From Siphonodentalium dalli (Eukaryota; Mollusca; Scaphopoda; Gadilida; Siphonodentaliidae), in contig CP136068.1 of assembly GCA_032622095.1 (NCBI GenBank), positions 3,387,314 through 3,451,313 of the forward strand: DNA of 64,000 nt, in the 5' to 3' direction. Positions 42,910 to 55,459 of this stretch are shown here, piece by piece. Every line of letters begins with the position of its first letter. Within the stretch, counting starts at the first letter, position 1. A model generated the notes under the pieces. It was not told the origin of the DNA. It was given only the letters and a program-made list of their open reading frames with translations, and did no database searches. Both the position numbers and the translations under genes were made by a program.

Positions 42910-44070
42910 CCAGATGTGCGAAGAGAGAATTTATTGACGGCAGCTTCGGCAGCCTGAGGGGTAATTAATCCCAAATGCACGGAACTATTTACAATATTCC
43001 GATAGTACTGTGCTTACTCTATATTCTCTTAAAATTTTGTGTAAAAGTTCCCAATAGAACGACTTTTATCAAGCGTTTACTAAAACCGCAAAATATTGAG
43101 ATTAAAAACCTTCTTGCAAAAAGCGCCGGTACACGATAAAGAGCGTTTTCATTTATAATCGTTTTACAAAACTGATGTATATTATTTTGTGAATGCTCAT
43201 TGGTCACGCTATTTATTTTACGTTGTTTTTTTCTGTTGTATTTGAACATTTGTTACACAGGCTTCACGATTATTAACTTCAACTGCATGATAAGCACCGT
43301 CTGCTACGTATGCGCGCAACAGTTTGTCTCAAATAAATTGTTATAAAACACAGGTTTATGGCCGCGGACATAAGCCGATTAAGTGTGATGTCATTTATCC
43401 ATGAACTTGACAAATGGAGATGCTATCACCATTCGACACGAAAATGAGACATTTAAACAGACAAGTTTCATTTTCGTCGAACACGAAAAAGCGAATTTAT
43501 TGACGGCACCTTCGGCAGTCGGAGGGTTAATTAATACCAAATGCACATAACTTCTTGAAGATATTCCGATAGTACTGTGTTTACTCTATATTCTCTGAAA
43601 ATGTGGTGTAAAAGTTCCCAATAGAACGACTTTTATCAAGCGTTTACTAAAACCGCAAAATATTGAGAATATTAAAAACCTTCTTGCGCAAAAGCGCCGG
43701 TACACGATAAAGAGCGTTTTCATTTATAATCGTTTTACAAAACTGATGTATATTGTTTTGTGAATGCTCATTGGTCACGCTATTTATTTTACGTAGTTTT
43801 TTTCTGTTGTATTTGAATATTTGTTATACAGGCTTCACGATTATTAACTTCAACTGATAAGCGCCGTCTGCTACGTATGCGTGCAACAGTTTGTCTCAAA
43901 TAAATTGTTATAAAAACACAGGTTTATGGCCGCGGACATAAGCCGATTAAGTGTGATGTAATTTATCCATGAACTTAATGGAGATGCTATCACCATTCGA
44001 CACGAAAATGGGACCTTTAAACAGACAAGTTTCATTTTCGTCGAACACGAAAAAGCGAATTTATTGATGG
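42910..44070. repeat. Tandem ~570-590 bp duplication inside the right arm
   Basis: GCGAATTTATTGACGGCA, TGTGTTTACTCTATATTCTC, GCGCCGGTACACGATAAAGA and ATGGCCGCGGACATAAGCC recur in order. CGCGGACATAAGCCG is at ~43364 and ~43931. The left arm has only one copy. Confidence 0.85.
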
Positions 44071-44542
44071 CAGCTTCGGCAGTCTGAGGGTTAATTAATA
44101 CCAAATTAATACACATAACTCCTTGACGATATTCCGATAGTACTGTGTTTACTCTATATTCTCTGAAAATTTGGTTTAAACATTCCCAATAGAACGACTT
44201 TTATCAGGCGTTTACTAAAACCGCAAAATATTGAGAGATTAGTGCAATTTTCTGAATTTTCGCATTATTTCATCGCATAAAATCAATTAAAATACGACAA
44301 GCAACTGGAAATGTTTTTGAACATTCTAGAAGGGGTACATGTCCCTGATATATGTTTAAAATTTCTCGCGTAAACTATGACAGATACCAAAGTTATAATT
44401 AGTTTTATAGACCCACCCTAAATCTCCCATAGTAAATGCATGCGGCCGTAAAGCACATGGCTTTGTTTGGATACTTTCTGGCCCACAATGCAACAGTCAA
44501 AATGGTTATCTGTAAAATGGTCTATGGGAGGTGGGTGGGAAC

Positions 44543-44639
44543 GTGTTTGTCAGGTAAGTATAGTTTTCTATGAAAATTTGAACTTGTGTCCAAATCTTAT
44601 AATTTTCTTACGAAAACTAGTACCTTACCTGACAAACAC
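44543..44639. repeat. 97 bp hairpin element next to the foldback
   Basis: GTGTTTGTCAGGTAAG.TATAGTTTTC on the left pairs with GAAAACTAGTACCTTACCTG then ACAAACAC on the right. It begins 18 bases after the end of the 3.58 kb foldback. Confidence 0.85.
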
Positions 44640-45600
44640 TATATAGAATTACTATTGATTTCAGAGCTATTTCTCTGGATTGATGATGTGACACATCCCA
44701 GAGTGTTCAAAGGTCTGAGGCTTATAGCCTTAGACCCGATACATCTTACTCATATCAATAGTTCTGTTCCCAATACCAGGTATATACAGGAATATCATTT
44801 CTCATGTATATATTTGCATAAGGCCAAAACAAAAATGATGCGTGTTTCCCGTAACCTTACCGACCGTCTTCAAAACCCCCCGACCCAAGTTCATTTTATT
44901 GGATTTAAATAAAAAAAATCAAGGTATAAACCTACCGACCGCACTGATAACCAAACAATGTACGCGTGGTTCCATTTTATCTGATTCACCTCGCGAGATA
45001 AATAATATCTTTGATATATTTATATATTTTTCGCAAAACCACACCGTCACTCTATTAACGGAGTCAACTTTAATTCGATCTGATGCAATACCGGAAGATC
45101 ACGAGTTATCGTTCCTCTTAGCTGACCGGAAGCACGTGTTTTTGTTGATATTTACATTAAACATGGATGTTTTCCGCGGTTGATTCGAATAGGCGGTCGC
45201 ACATGGGTCGATTCGAAGTCTCTGGGTGAAAATGGAGACGTGTTCTCTTTAATATTTACAAGCTGTATAAACCCAGACTACAATCGATGCAATGAGGTTC
45301 CTCTTTCGGTGTCCGGTTCTGAGTTATATCGTCTGGTTTGATAACACAAAATACACTGTTTTCGAATGTCGTTCTCTTTCTCATGAATTCCAGCGTGACG
45401 GAATCACCAAAATTTACGGAATTTCACTTTTCTGTGGCCTATAAAATCTAAAATTATGACCAGTAGGGTACCGCTTAAAATAAAAAAAACACTGTACATA
45501 ATGTACTAAGTTGTTTGATTATATACAACTATATGTGTATTTAAGTATCATCTCACTCTGGGTCAAATTGTGTCCCGTGACGGAATCACCAAAAAAGTGC
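44640..45600. other. Non-coding stretch
   Basis: Frames at 44586-44912 and 44842-45183 (plus) overlap each other and show no motif. The dyad GTGACGGAATCAC occurs at 45395 and 45577, just outside the large foldback, and again on its other side. Confidence 0.4.
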
Positions 45601-47050
45601 CATCAATATGATAGTGCAGCGGCCAAATCGAAAAAGAGCTCTAGTTTTCGAGATACCCCTACCCACGGTAGAACAAGTTAAAACTTACTTTTTTTAAAGG
45701 AGAAATATATACTCTTTACGAAAATGATAGTGAAAAATAACGGAATTGGTGGTGGCTATTCTCAAATTGACGATGAACGATACCCACCAGTGACTTTTCC
45801 CAGAAATTAGCGATTTTGGTAAAGTGAGCCCTGTGGCTATGTCCTAAGTCATTTGCCCACATTGTTGGTGTTAAAATTTACTACATCATACCATATTTGT
45901 ACCTGATATGCAAGAAGTGTTGATTAATTTGGATTTTCGTGCCATTTTGAGCCGAAACATTTATTTTTTGTTGAAAAATAGCTCTTTTTCAAAAATAATA
46001 TATTTTTCGAACATTATCATTCAAACGTTAATTGCAATAATATTGAAATATTTAGGTCATATGGTGTAGTAGTTATCTGTCAAGCATATGAAGAAAGAAG
46101 TTAACAACCATTTTGAACGGTTTGCGAGATATTGGATTTTAGCTACCCCTCCCCCAAACACGTTTTTGGTCGAAAAAATACATATTTTTGATAATGTCAT
46201 TACAAACATTTTTGAATTGATCAGAATGGGACCCAATATGAATATTGTACTGAAAGTGTTGTCCAGAGATGCCGTTTAATCGATTACAGATGTGTTCAGG
46301 CTTTCAGACCCCCAGTTACAACAACAACAACAATTATTTTATTGATAACAGTTAATTTTGTTAAGTACCAAAACCTTTGTTATAAACAACGTGACCAACT
46401 ATATAACATATGGCTCAGTAGTTATCTGGACAGAATTTGACAGAAATTGAAAAATATCGGAATAGGTGGTGGCTATTGTCAAATCGACGGTGAGCGATAC
46501 CCTCCAGTGACTTTTTCCAGAAATTAACGATTTTGGTAAAGCGAGCCCTGTGGCTATGTCCTAGCCTATTTGCCCATATTGTTTGGGTTAAAATTACTAC
46601 ATCAGACCATACTTCTACTTGATATAAAAAAAAGTGTTGGTTAATTTAGATTTTCCTGCCATTTGGAGCCAAAATATTTATTTATTACTGAAAAATCGCA
46701 CTTTTTCACAAAAATATTATTTTTCGAACATTATCATTCAAATGGATATTGTTATAATGCCCATATATTTAATTCTTATGGTGATGCAGTTATCTGCCAA
46801 GCATATGCAGAAAGAAGTTAACAGAAATTTAAAAGAATTTGCAAAATAATGGATTTTAGCTACACCTACCCCAAACACGTTTTTGGTCGAAAAATTGCAT
46901 ATTTTTGTTCAGAACTTTACCAAATTTCCCAATTGATCATACTGGGACCCAACATAATTCTTTTGCTTAAAATTGAGCCCGGGGACACTGCTTAAGTGAT
47001 TAAAGACGTGTTCAGGCTTCCAGATCCCAAATTACAACAACAACGCATTG

Positions 47051-47830
47051 TATTTGTTATTACATACAATAAGTGTCGCATATCAATCAACCAATCAATA
47101 ATTTATTCTCAAAAAACCAATAATGGTATACAGATATTACAATAATTGGACAGCTGGAGAACCCAGCATGTCCGACGTATAGATGCACAAGTACTCCATT
47201 CGCGCTTAAGATTGAAATGCAGTATTGCCAATTGAGTAATCACATTAAAACGTCCCCTCTGTCGTTGTGGCAAATAGAAAAAGCATATCATTACTTTTGG
47301 AATACAGTGGTCCTATAACACTGAACTTCTATGCGCCATACTGAATATAAATTGATCAGAAATACTCTTTTTATGTACAGCAACTCAGTCAGCGCGAAAA
47401 TATTAAAATAGTTGACGGGGTTCAGACATTTATCTCGAAAACAAAGCAATTTCCATAATGGTGCCATTTGTTAAAACTTCGTGAAAAGCATTGAAACCGT
47501 CCTGAGCGTGAAAGTTTCAACCTCCAGATCGTCTGCAATCTCACGGCGACGGGCGTATCAATGACGAAAACAACATTATCTGTGTAGCATTGCGTCCAAT
47601 CAGCTCCATGCAATGAAACTATGTGTATATCATTGTATCCAATCAGTTCCAACTGGATTACATCCTAATTGTCCCCATACAATCTCCCTCCCAGATAAAT
47701 TGTTTACCTCCGGATAGAACTACCACATACTTATATATCGCATAGTTTCGGTCACAGTATATGTTGATATTGAATTCATAATCCCTTCAGTACATTATGT
47801 GTTCAAGACATAGGGTATGGGTACATACAA
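47051..47830. other. Unique segment at the left edge of the loop
   Basis: Between the L2 unit and the satellite. Minus-strand frames at 47109-47291 and 47422-47652 have no family resemblance. It contains a 24 bp near-repeat (CATTG(C/T)(G/A)TCCAATCAGCTCCA, ~47588 and ~47632). Confidence 0.4.
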
Positions 47831-50130
47831 CAGTGAACATTTGCCAGCCGCTTGTTGTGGAGTGCCACATGATGTAGACTTTCGGGAACCAACATATATA
47901 TGTATGTTCTGATAAAAACTAACCTTTGGTAAAGCCCTCAATTAATATTGGGGTCATATCATTTCACCATGTGGTGTCTTCCAAGACTTCAAATAAAGTA
48001 GGGGTCCTCACACTTTTGCCTTTCTTATTTTCCAGTCACTTTTCGTTAAGTGCTCATTCTTTCAGAACCCAGATCCATCTATTTACATTGTTTACGTCCT
48101 TGTACAATTAACTCGCCATTGTCCATACACACAGTCAATGATGATATCGTTCCAATCCATGGTGTGTTCTAGTCTTCAAATTGGGAAGGGGGTAATACAA
48201 ATATTGAAAAATCGCATTATTTATTTTTCAATCGCTTTTTGAAAGTGTCCCTGACTGACCCATCTATAACAATTGTGTATTTCTTTATAGAATTGCCATC
48301 TGTCCATATCGTCGTTTGACCACGAGGGCACATCCATTCAGTTCGTGGTAGGTTCAATGGTTTACATGGGGCAGGGGTCCCTTAAAATTCGCATTCATCG
48401 TTTGCCATCTGCTTTGTGTAAGGTTCCACGGTGTTCTCGCGAACGGCGGGCTCGCGGGACCATTGCCATTCGGTCACAATCGCGGGTAATATGGATAGCT
48501 TATGCCTTGAGCTAGTGTTGTGTTCAAGACTTCAGATAGGGATGGAGTCCCCTGAGAGTAAAATTTAGCCCTTTCATTTGCTGACCATTTGTTGAAAAGT
48601 GCCATAGGCTATCGGGAACCATCTCATCTATAACAGATTCGTATTGCAAGATAATAATCCCATTTGTCCACAACTTCAGTTAACATTGAGAGCATATCAT
48701 TTTGTCAAGACTTCAAGTTGGATAGTGGGGTCCTCAAGACATAGAAAATTCGCCTTCTTGTTTGCCAGCCGCTTTTTGTAAAGTGTTCCAGGATTTCGAG
48801 GGAACCAAATCACCCATATATCAATTGATAATTCCATGACAGCAATACCTTTCGATCACACACTCAGCTAAGTATGAGAGAATATAACTTCACTTCATGC
48901 TCTGATCGAGATATTAAATGGGTTAATGGGGCCCCCCCCCCCAAAAAACAGTGAGTATTCGCCTTTTTGTAAAGTGACCCAGACATTCAAGACCCTGGTA
49001 TACTATACTCTTTATATAGCGTCCATTTCTCTACACACGCAGTTAATAATGGGAGCACATACTTTAGGTTCATTGTGTGTCCCAAGACTGCAAATGGGGT
49101 AGTGTGGCCTAACACATTACATTTCGTATTTGCCAGCCGCCTTTTGTAAAGTGTTCCAGGATTTCGAGAACAAAACCACCCATTCAAATTGTAAATAATA
49201 CATGAGAGCATATAGATTCGGTTCAGTGTGTGCTAAAGAGTTTAGAAGGGCTGTGGGTACCCAAGACAGTGGGATTTCGCCTTCTCTTTGCTAGCCACTT
49301 TTTATAAAGTGCCCCAGACATTGGGAAGCCAGCAAACCCACCCATCGTGCAATGAAGAGGTATATTTCCTGAATTACATACCATTTGTCCACACCCAGTT
49401 AATATTGAGAACATGTCCATCCATATTAAGACTTTAAATGGGGTAGGGTGCTCAAAGAAAATATTCAGCTTTGGGTTTTGCCAGCCGCCTTTTGTAAAGT
49501 ACCCTAGGATTTTGGGGAAAAAACTACCCATATAACATGTATATTCCCTGATAGCACTACCTTTCGTTCACACTGTGATTTAATAATAAAAGCATGAATA
49601 TTCGGCGCATGGTGTGTTCAAGAGTTTAAATGGGCATATAAAGGGGTCCCACAAACCAAAAATATTCGCCTTTGGAGTTTGCCATCCGATTTTCGTAAAG
49701 TGCTAAAGGCTTTCGGGATCCAACCAACCCATCCATCAACACCATGTATGCGCCCGGTATTACTATTTTTGCCCACCTCCTCAGTTAATATTTACAGCAA
49801 TCATTTCAGTTCGAGAGTTGTTCAACTTTAACACTTCAATTGTGTAGGGGGGGCCTAAATCAGCAAATTCGTCTTTCTTATTTATCAGCCACTTTGTGTA
49901 AAGCGACACATGCACAACCCATCCATACAAATTATGTATTCTCTGATAGAACTACATTCCCGTCACACTCTCGGTTAATATAGAGAATTAGAGATCGTAT
50001 AGCTTAATTTCGTAGTGCGTTGAAGTCTTTAGATTGGGTAGAGTGTTCTTGAAAAATATAGCAACTTCGCCCTTCATATTTGCCAATCAAAGTGCCACAC
50101 TGTTTCGGGAACAAACCCATCCATAAACAT
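47831..50130. repeat. Decayed ~187 bp satellite, ~13 monomers
   Basis: TTTGCCAGCCGC-TTTTGTAAAGTG anchors occur near 47843, 48030, 48229, 48408, 48582, 48764, 48957, 49132, 49290, 49480, 49681, 49886 and 50083. Between them come GGGAACCAACCCATCC, ATATTCCCTGATAG, CC(A/T)TT(C/T)GTCCACAC, AGTTAATATTGAGAGCAT and GGTGTGTTCAAGACTTCAAATGGGG-like blocks. Mean spacing is about 187 bp and monomers are strongly diverged. Confidence 0.85.
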
Positions 50131-51450
50131 TGTATATTTCCTTATGTAATTGTCCTTTATAATTACATGCTTCTTAATACTGAGATCATATTTTGTTCAG
50201 TTCGTGGTGTGTTCAGGACGTCTAATAGGGCGGGGAGGGGCAACAATGATTTTGTTCTGTATTATTATGTTAGTCTATATTATGTGTCGTTTAGAACAAA
50301 TACTTCAGTTGCTCAAAGTCGATATGTGTTAATATAAAATTACATGTCATAAATAAAATATTGTGTTGTTGTTGTTGTAACTGGGGGTTTAATTGGAAAC
50401 CTGAGGTCATCTAAAACCAGGCTCACGGTGTCTACGGATCAGGTTTTCATCACACGAATAATGATTAGATGCTCATTAGAATAATTTAGAAAGGTCTGTC
50501 TTGTTATCATAAATATGTAGTTTTTCTACCAAATCGCGTCCGGGGGAGCGGTACCTAATTCCAATATCTTGAAAACCGTTGACAATTTCTGTCAAATTCT
50601 TTCTACTTGTGATGTCCAGATAACTACTGAGCCATATGAATTATATACTTGGTCACGGATTGTTTATAACAAAGGTTTTAGTACTTAACATTGATGTTAA
50701 TGCATGCAAAATTAACTGTTATCAATAAAATAATTGTTGTTGTTGTAACTGGGGGTCTGAAAGCCTGAACACATCTGTAATCGAGTAAACGGCATCACTG
50801 GACAACACTTTCAGTACAATATTCATATTGGGTCCCATTCAGATCAATTCGATAATGTTTGTAATGTCATTATCAAAAATATGTATTTTTTTCGACCAAA
50901 AACGTGTTTGGGGGAGGGGTAGCTAAAATCCAATATCTCGCAAACCGTTTAAAATATTTGTTAACTTCTTTCTGCGTATGCTTGACAGATAACTACTACA
51001 CCATTTGGATTAAATATTTCAATATTATTGCAATTAACGTTTGAATGATAATGTTCGAAACATATAATTTTTTTGAAAAAGAGCGATTTTTCAACAAAAA
51101 ATAAATGTTTCGGCTCCAAATGGCACGAAAATCAAAATTTACCAACACTTCTTGCATATCAGGGACATATATGGTATGCTGTAGTCATTTTAACGCCTAC
51201 AATGTGGGCTAATAACTTAGGACATAGCCACATGGCTCACTTTACCAAAATCGTTAATTTCTGGGAAAAGTCACTGGTGGGTATCGTTCATCATCGATTT
51301 GAGAATAGCCACCACCAATTCCGTTATTTTTCACTATCATTTTCGTCTATAGTATATATTTCTCATTCAAATAAAGTTGGTTTTAACTTGTTCTACCGTG
51401 GGTAGGGGTACCCGACCACTTTTGGCGTTTGGCCGCTGTACTATGAGGGT

Positions 51451-52890
51451 AGGTCCGTACTATTGAAGAACCCTGCTCATTCAGCCAAGCTGACCTGGAA
51501 AAAGTTCCCAATTAGTAAAGTAGATACATTATACTTGCAGAAAAAAGCTGCATTGTCACACACTTGTGTGTATATTACTAGTTAACTCGGTTTGTTCGCC
51601 ATGACAGAATCACACAACGGGCGTGACGGAATCACTGTGCAATTTTTTTAGGAATAGTTTTTTGTGTAACAAGTGCGGACATTGTCATAAAAGCATAAAA
51701 CTTGGCACACGTGTATATTAGGTCCCACGTATTATTTTCAGATATGGGGGCAATCACGAAAATACTTTCCATGGCAACGGTAGCTATGTGACTGTTTTTA
51801 CCTTAGAAACGGGTTGTTGGTAGGGGTTAAACTGTCATTTTACTAAAATATATGTGCAAAAAGGGGATACTATGGTAATTGAGGCAGATTGTGATATCGG
51901 AAATGTGACAAAAATAACATTTCCACACATGCCTCACTATTAACCTAGAATGACCCTTGAGCTGCTTGAAAGTGATATTTTGGTTCATTGACCTTATTTG
52001 GCAAAATATGAAAATATGCGTTGACTGCGCATGCGCACATCATTGATCCCCAGTCATACAATATCTGGTGTTTAAGAGATTGTATAGTGAGGACCATTTC
52101 AAAATATATTCATTGGATAGCAATAATGAAATACAGAAGAAGCAACAACATTCCCCGATGACATGCTTATGATGCAAATACCCATTATCAGTATCCATGG
52201 CGGCCTTTTCGTGGAATTCATGTTCTCAAGAATTGACAGTTACTGAATCCGATTTTTGGCGCATCAATTAGAATGGTTTTTCGTCACAAGAACACAACAT
52301 TGATCTGATTGCCAGATCACAATTTTACTGGGTGCATATAAAATTCAGGATGTGTTGATAAAAATCTTATAAATGTTGTCTCACATTCAATTATGTGATT
52401 TTATCGCTCGTTTCATATATATAAAACCCAGAAATATCATTTACATCTAAATATTAACTCAAATAATAGTTATCTAACTTATCTTCCCCATAAACATGCA
52501 AGATTTGCGATCGAAAACTCGGAAAGTTTGTGCTGATTGTTAGCAAGTGTAGGGCTTTGTATTTTTTTCGCATGCATGTTAATCGCAATTTACAACAGAT
52601 ATAAAACACAAAATGAAGCCCATGGAATGACTTTGCATGAACAGGATGTTGTATTGTGGTATGGTAAGATATATATATTACGTATAGAATACCTTTACAT
52701 TGTCCATAGTATGCACAATTTGAATTTCACATGCCATGCATGATTAACTAACTGATAAGCTACATACTATGATATACATATAGATACCAACACTAACTAG
52801 TAATCAACAGAAAACCAACTTGCCACTTCAAATTTTCTGGTTACAAAACGTCCAACAGGACATCGAAAGTGGGCCTGTGATAACAACAAA
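51451..52890. other. Non-coding stretch
   Basis: GTGACGGAATCAC and a variant lie at 51623 and 51601. 52537-52743 (plus) is a frame with a hydrophobic start (LASVGLCIFFACMLIAIYN) that could be a membrane segment, but it has no other support. Confidence 0.35.
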
Positions 52891-52896
52891 TTTCCA

Positions 52897-53085
52897 TTCA
52901 TGGGGTGTAAGGTCCACTCATGGGGTGTTAGGTCCATTCATGGGGTGTTAGGTCCATTCATGGGGTGTAAGGTCCACTGATTGGGGTGTTAGGTCCATAC
53001 ATGGGGTGTAAGGTCCATACATGGGGTGTAAGGTCCACTCATGGGGTGTTAGGTCCATTCATGGGGTGTTAGGTCCACTCATGAA
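52897..53085. repeat. 20 bp minisatellite (CATGGGGTGTTAGGTCCATT)
   Basis: About nine units of CATGGGGTGT(T/A)AGGTCCA(T/C)(T/A) with period 20. Confidence 0.95.
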
Positions 53086-53159
53086 TATTCCCAGCTCAAA
53101 ATTTTGCTTGGTTCAGGGGGTGTGAACTTCAGTTTGTATTAGGGGGTGCTGTTATTTCC

Positions 53160-53390
53160 CAACAAAGACCCTGAAGCCAACTAATAAATTACTCATCTCT
53201 CCCCGTGCCCCCTAAAATGTTAACTGTCAACTAATAAATTACTCATCTCTCCCCCGTGCCCCCTAAAATGTTAACTGTCAACTAATAAATTACTCCTCTC
53301 TCCACTGCGCCCCTACAAAAACTCATCTCTCCCCCCGCGCCCCTACAACATTAATTCATCTCCCCCCCCCCCCCCCCCCCCCCCCGTGCC
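53160..53390. repeat. ~55 bp tandem repeat ending in a long C tract
   Basis: Units of AACTAATAAATTACTCATCT, CTCCCCGTGCCCCCTAAAAT, GTTAACTGTC occur about three times, then shortened C-rich units. A run of 24 C (53362-53385) follows, a likely hotspot for polymerase slippage. Confidence 0.9.
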
Positions 53391-54239
53391 ATGCAGACAT
53401 GTAAACTGTCTATACTGTTATCTGTTTTATGTTTCCCCTCAATATATCAGTTTTATCACCAATTTGTCGGTTGTTCTGGGTCATTGTATGGTATTTGATG
53501 GTGGTTAGGCATGGCCCACACAAGACCATAAAAAATAAAATGAAAAAATTAAATATAATGAAAAGCCTACCGCCCGCCCCCTATTATTTTTATTTTTTGG
53601 CTCGTTACGGGAAACACGCATTCATTTTGTTTTGGCCTAATATATATATGCATACATATATATACTAATACATTTCAATGTATTTTCTTTGTTTTTGTTG
53701 CATGTAAATTTGTCTATATAGCTACATGGATATACACCATTTGCATGTAGTCTCTTTCTGTGAACCTTACCCTTAACTTGTTTCCATATGAAACTCGCCA
53801 ATCTAGGATTCCATAAGGATAGAAATACATCAATCAGGCATTGATGTCTCTCAAATAATAATTCACCCAATTTGATGACTACAGTTGCAGGTCCTGTCAG
53901 CATAGTCAAAGGTATTCTTATAAAGAAGTGAATAGAAATGACCATGATAAACCCACTGTTCTCATTGAATGTGCCTTTAATGTTGCTGCTCACCGTTTGA
54001 CTCAGAAGACATTATAGGATAACCTTTTATTAACAATCCATAAATTTTGTCTAAGAAATACCCTTGCATTTGTGTTGTGTAGGAGTTTTATACATTGGTT
54101 TAAACAATATATCTTGTTTTGCTCACATAACTTGAGCTTGTCTAATGGATCTGTCCATTTAATCATACATAAGGCCAAACTTTTTTATTTTACTGCTTTA
54201 CGGATCCGCCGACCCTGTTTTCTGTGGCCTGACAAGGAA
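53391..54239. other. Non-coding stretch, one weak frame
   Basis: 53637-53993 (minus) is open for 118 codons and contains a GTAAGG donor-like site (AAGGGTAAGG at ~53768). There is no family motif and the 3' part is simple ATATAC repeat. I do not call a gene. Confidence 0.3.
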
Positions 54240-54790
54240 ATAACGAGAGGCCGATCACGATCGGCAGATGTTTAACCCATACCTTGGCGATAGCGATTAG
54301 CTATAACTGATAATTGGTCAAAGATATAACAGTAATACATATATCAGTACCTAACTTAAAATCAAAAGGTCAAATAATTTGTCTTAAGAAGGGGTTAAAG
54401 TAATTGGGGTGGGGGAGGAGTCGTTTTAAATCTCATAACTCTGTCCCTATTCACACAAGGACCTCTCATTGTGAGATCCAATTGTTTAGCCATTAATAAA
54501 TTTGACAGAAAGGATAAACAATTATCCAGCCAGCAGGTTGTTCATCTTTACCTTCATACAACCACCCCCTAGAGCTATGTAACATATGTCATCACTCAAT
54601 TAATAACAGATTTTGCTTGGAATGACATCTATTAAAGGTATTCTCATACTCTGGATATTGGATGTTCACATGGCAATTTATTGATATCATTATATTACAT
54701 GCAACTATTGCAATAAAATCTTCACATTTTCAATACAGGACATCACACCTTATTAATGGAATACAACTAAAACAAATTAGTGTCAATGAC
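54240..54790 (+). repeat. 'GATCGGCAGATG' dispersed repeat, short copy
   Basis: GAGGCCGATCACGATCGGCA onward matches 34470-34740 and then jumps directly to the block equivalent to 35735-36040. It is a deletion derivative of the long copy, or the long copy carries an insertion. Confidence 0.85.
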
Positions 54791-54899
54791 AATTTTTTTT
54801 TTTTAATTAAATAATTTTGTTATTATTATAAAAGTTTTTTAATATTTGTTTATGTTAAATTGAGCATCTAAAACAATATGATAAATCCAAATTTAAAAT

Positions 54900-55120
54900 T
54901 TAAAAAAAGAAAGGGTCATAACTCCTTTAAAATAAATCGGATCAAACCCATATTCAAACTTGAACTGTATTTTGGGATGAGAAACCTATATACAAAATTT
55001 GGTTCCGATCAAATAGAAAATGTTAGAGTTATCGCATTATACCTAAAGTGTCTACGAACTGACAGACAGACAGATATAGATGGATGGACAGACGAGTGGT
55101 CAATCCGGACATTGACGCTA
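54900..55120 (+). repeat. (ACGG)n-tailed repeat, left part of an interrupted copy
   Basis: GGTCATAACTCC, GATCAAACCCATATTC, ATTTTGGG, GAGTTATCGCATTA, then GACAGACAGACAG and GAGTGGTCAATCCGGACATT, stopping at GACGCTA. The rest of the repeat continues at 63478. Confidence 0.9.
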
Positions 55121-55459
55121 CAGTACAAGGCCCGTGGTTTTTTCAAAACCACGCGTGGCCAACATTGTAACACGGAAAAAACACGGAAAAATCGCGCGTG
55201 GTCTTAGCGTGGTCAACTTCAGAAAAATGGCCAGCGTGTTCAAAAACGGTCTGAACACGGCGTGTACATGTCGTGGTCATCCGAGTTCACGCCGTGGTCA
55301 TCCGTGTTGAAGTCGTGTTATTAGCGTGATCAATTTCGGCAATATGGCCAGCGTGTTCAAAAACGGTCTGAACACGGCATGGTCATCTGAGTACACGCCG
55401 TGGTCATCCGTGTTGAAGTCGTGTTCATGCCGTGTTAATAGCGTGGTCAGCCGTGTTTA

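Larger units (their letters stand above)
40942..44525. mobile_element. 3.58 kb foldback transposon with ~858 bp inverted arms
   Basis: Starts ATAGACCATTTTACAGATA and ends with its exact reverse complement. Left arm 40942-41799 is mirrored by 43670-44525 at high identity (ATGCATTGTGGGCCAGAAAG, AAAGTATCCAAA, CATGCGGCCG/CGGCCGCATG). On the right side a ~570-590 bp inner part of the arm is tandemly duplicated (42910-43500 and 43500-44070). The core (41800-42900) carries a THAP exon on the minus strand and a SAP-like broken frame on the plus strand. No target duplication is visible. THAP fingers are the DNA-binding heads of P-type transposases and of many host proteins, so a P-like origin is possible but not shown. 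Confidence 0.85.
45606..51450. mobile_element. 5.8 kb foldback with paired arms and a satellite loop
   Basis: Outer arms 45606-46380 and 50670-51450 are inverted (GGCCGCTGTACTAT/AGTGCAGCGGCC, CTACCCACGGTAGAACAAG/CTTGTTCTACCGTGGGTAGG, ACCACCAATTCCGTTATTTT/AACGGAATTGGTGGTGGC). Inside them lie a second direct copy on the left (46381-47050) and a partial inverted copy on the right (50362-50669). The order is therefore L1-L2-satellite-R2'-R1'. Both unit types end in (AAC)n or (GTT)n. No transposase is recognised. Confidence 0.9.

Noticed and set aside
41390-44095. TTAA next to CCCTCAGACTGCCG inside the 3.58 kb foldback, resembling a piggyBac end
   Set aside because: The block continues unchanged into the outer arm on both sides, so it is internal arm sequence and not an element boundary.
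48931-48942. Possible misassembly at the short G/C run in the satellite
   Set aside because: Satellite units continue in phase on both sides, so there is no sign of a break.
52537-52743. Frame with a hydrophobic start that could be a signal anchor
   Set aside because: 68 codons, GC-poor, no conserved partner and no splice signals. Hydrophobic stretches are expected by chance in T-rich DNA.
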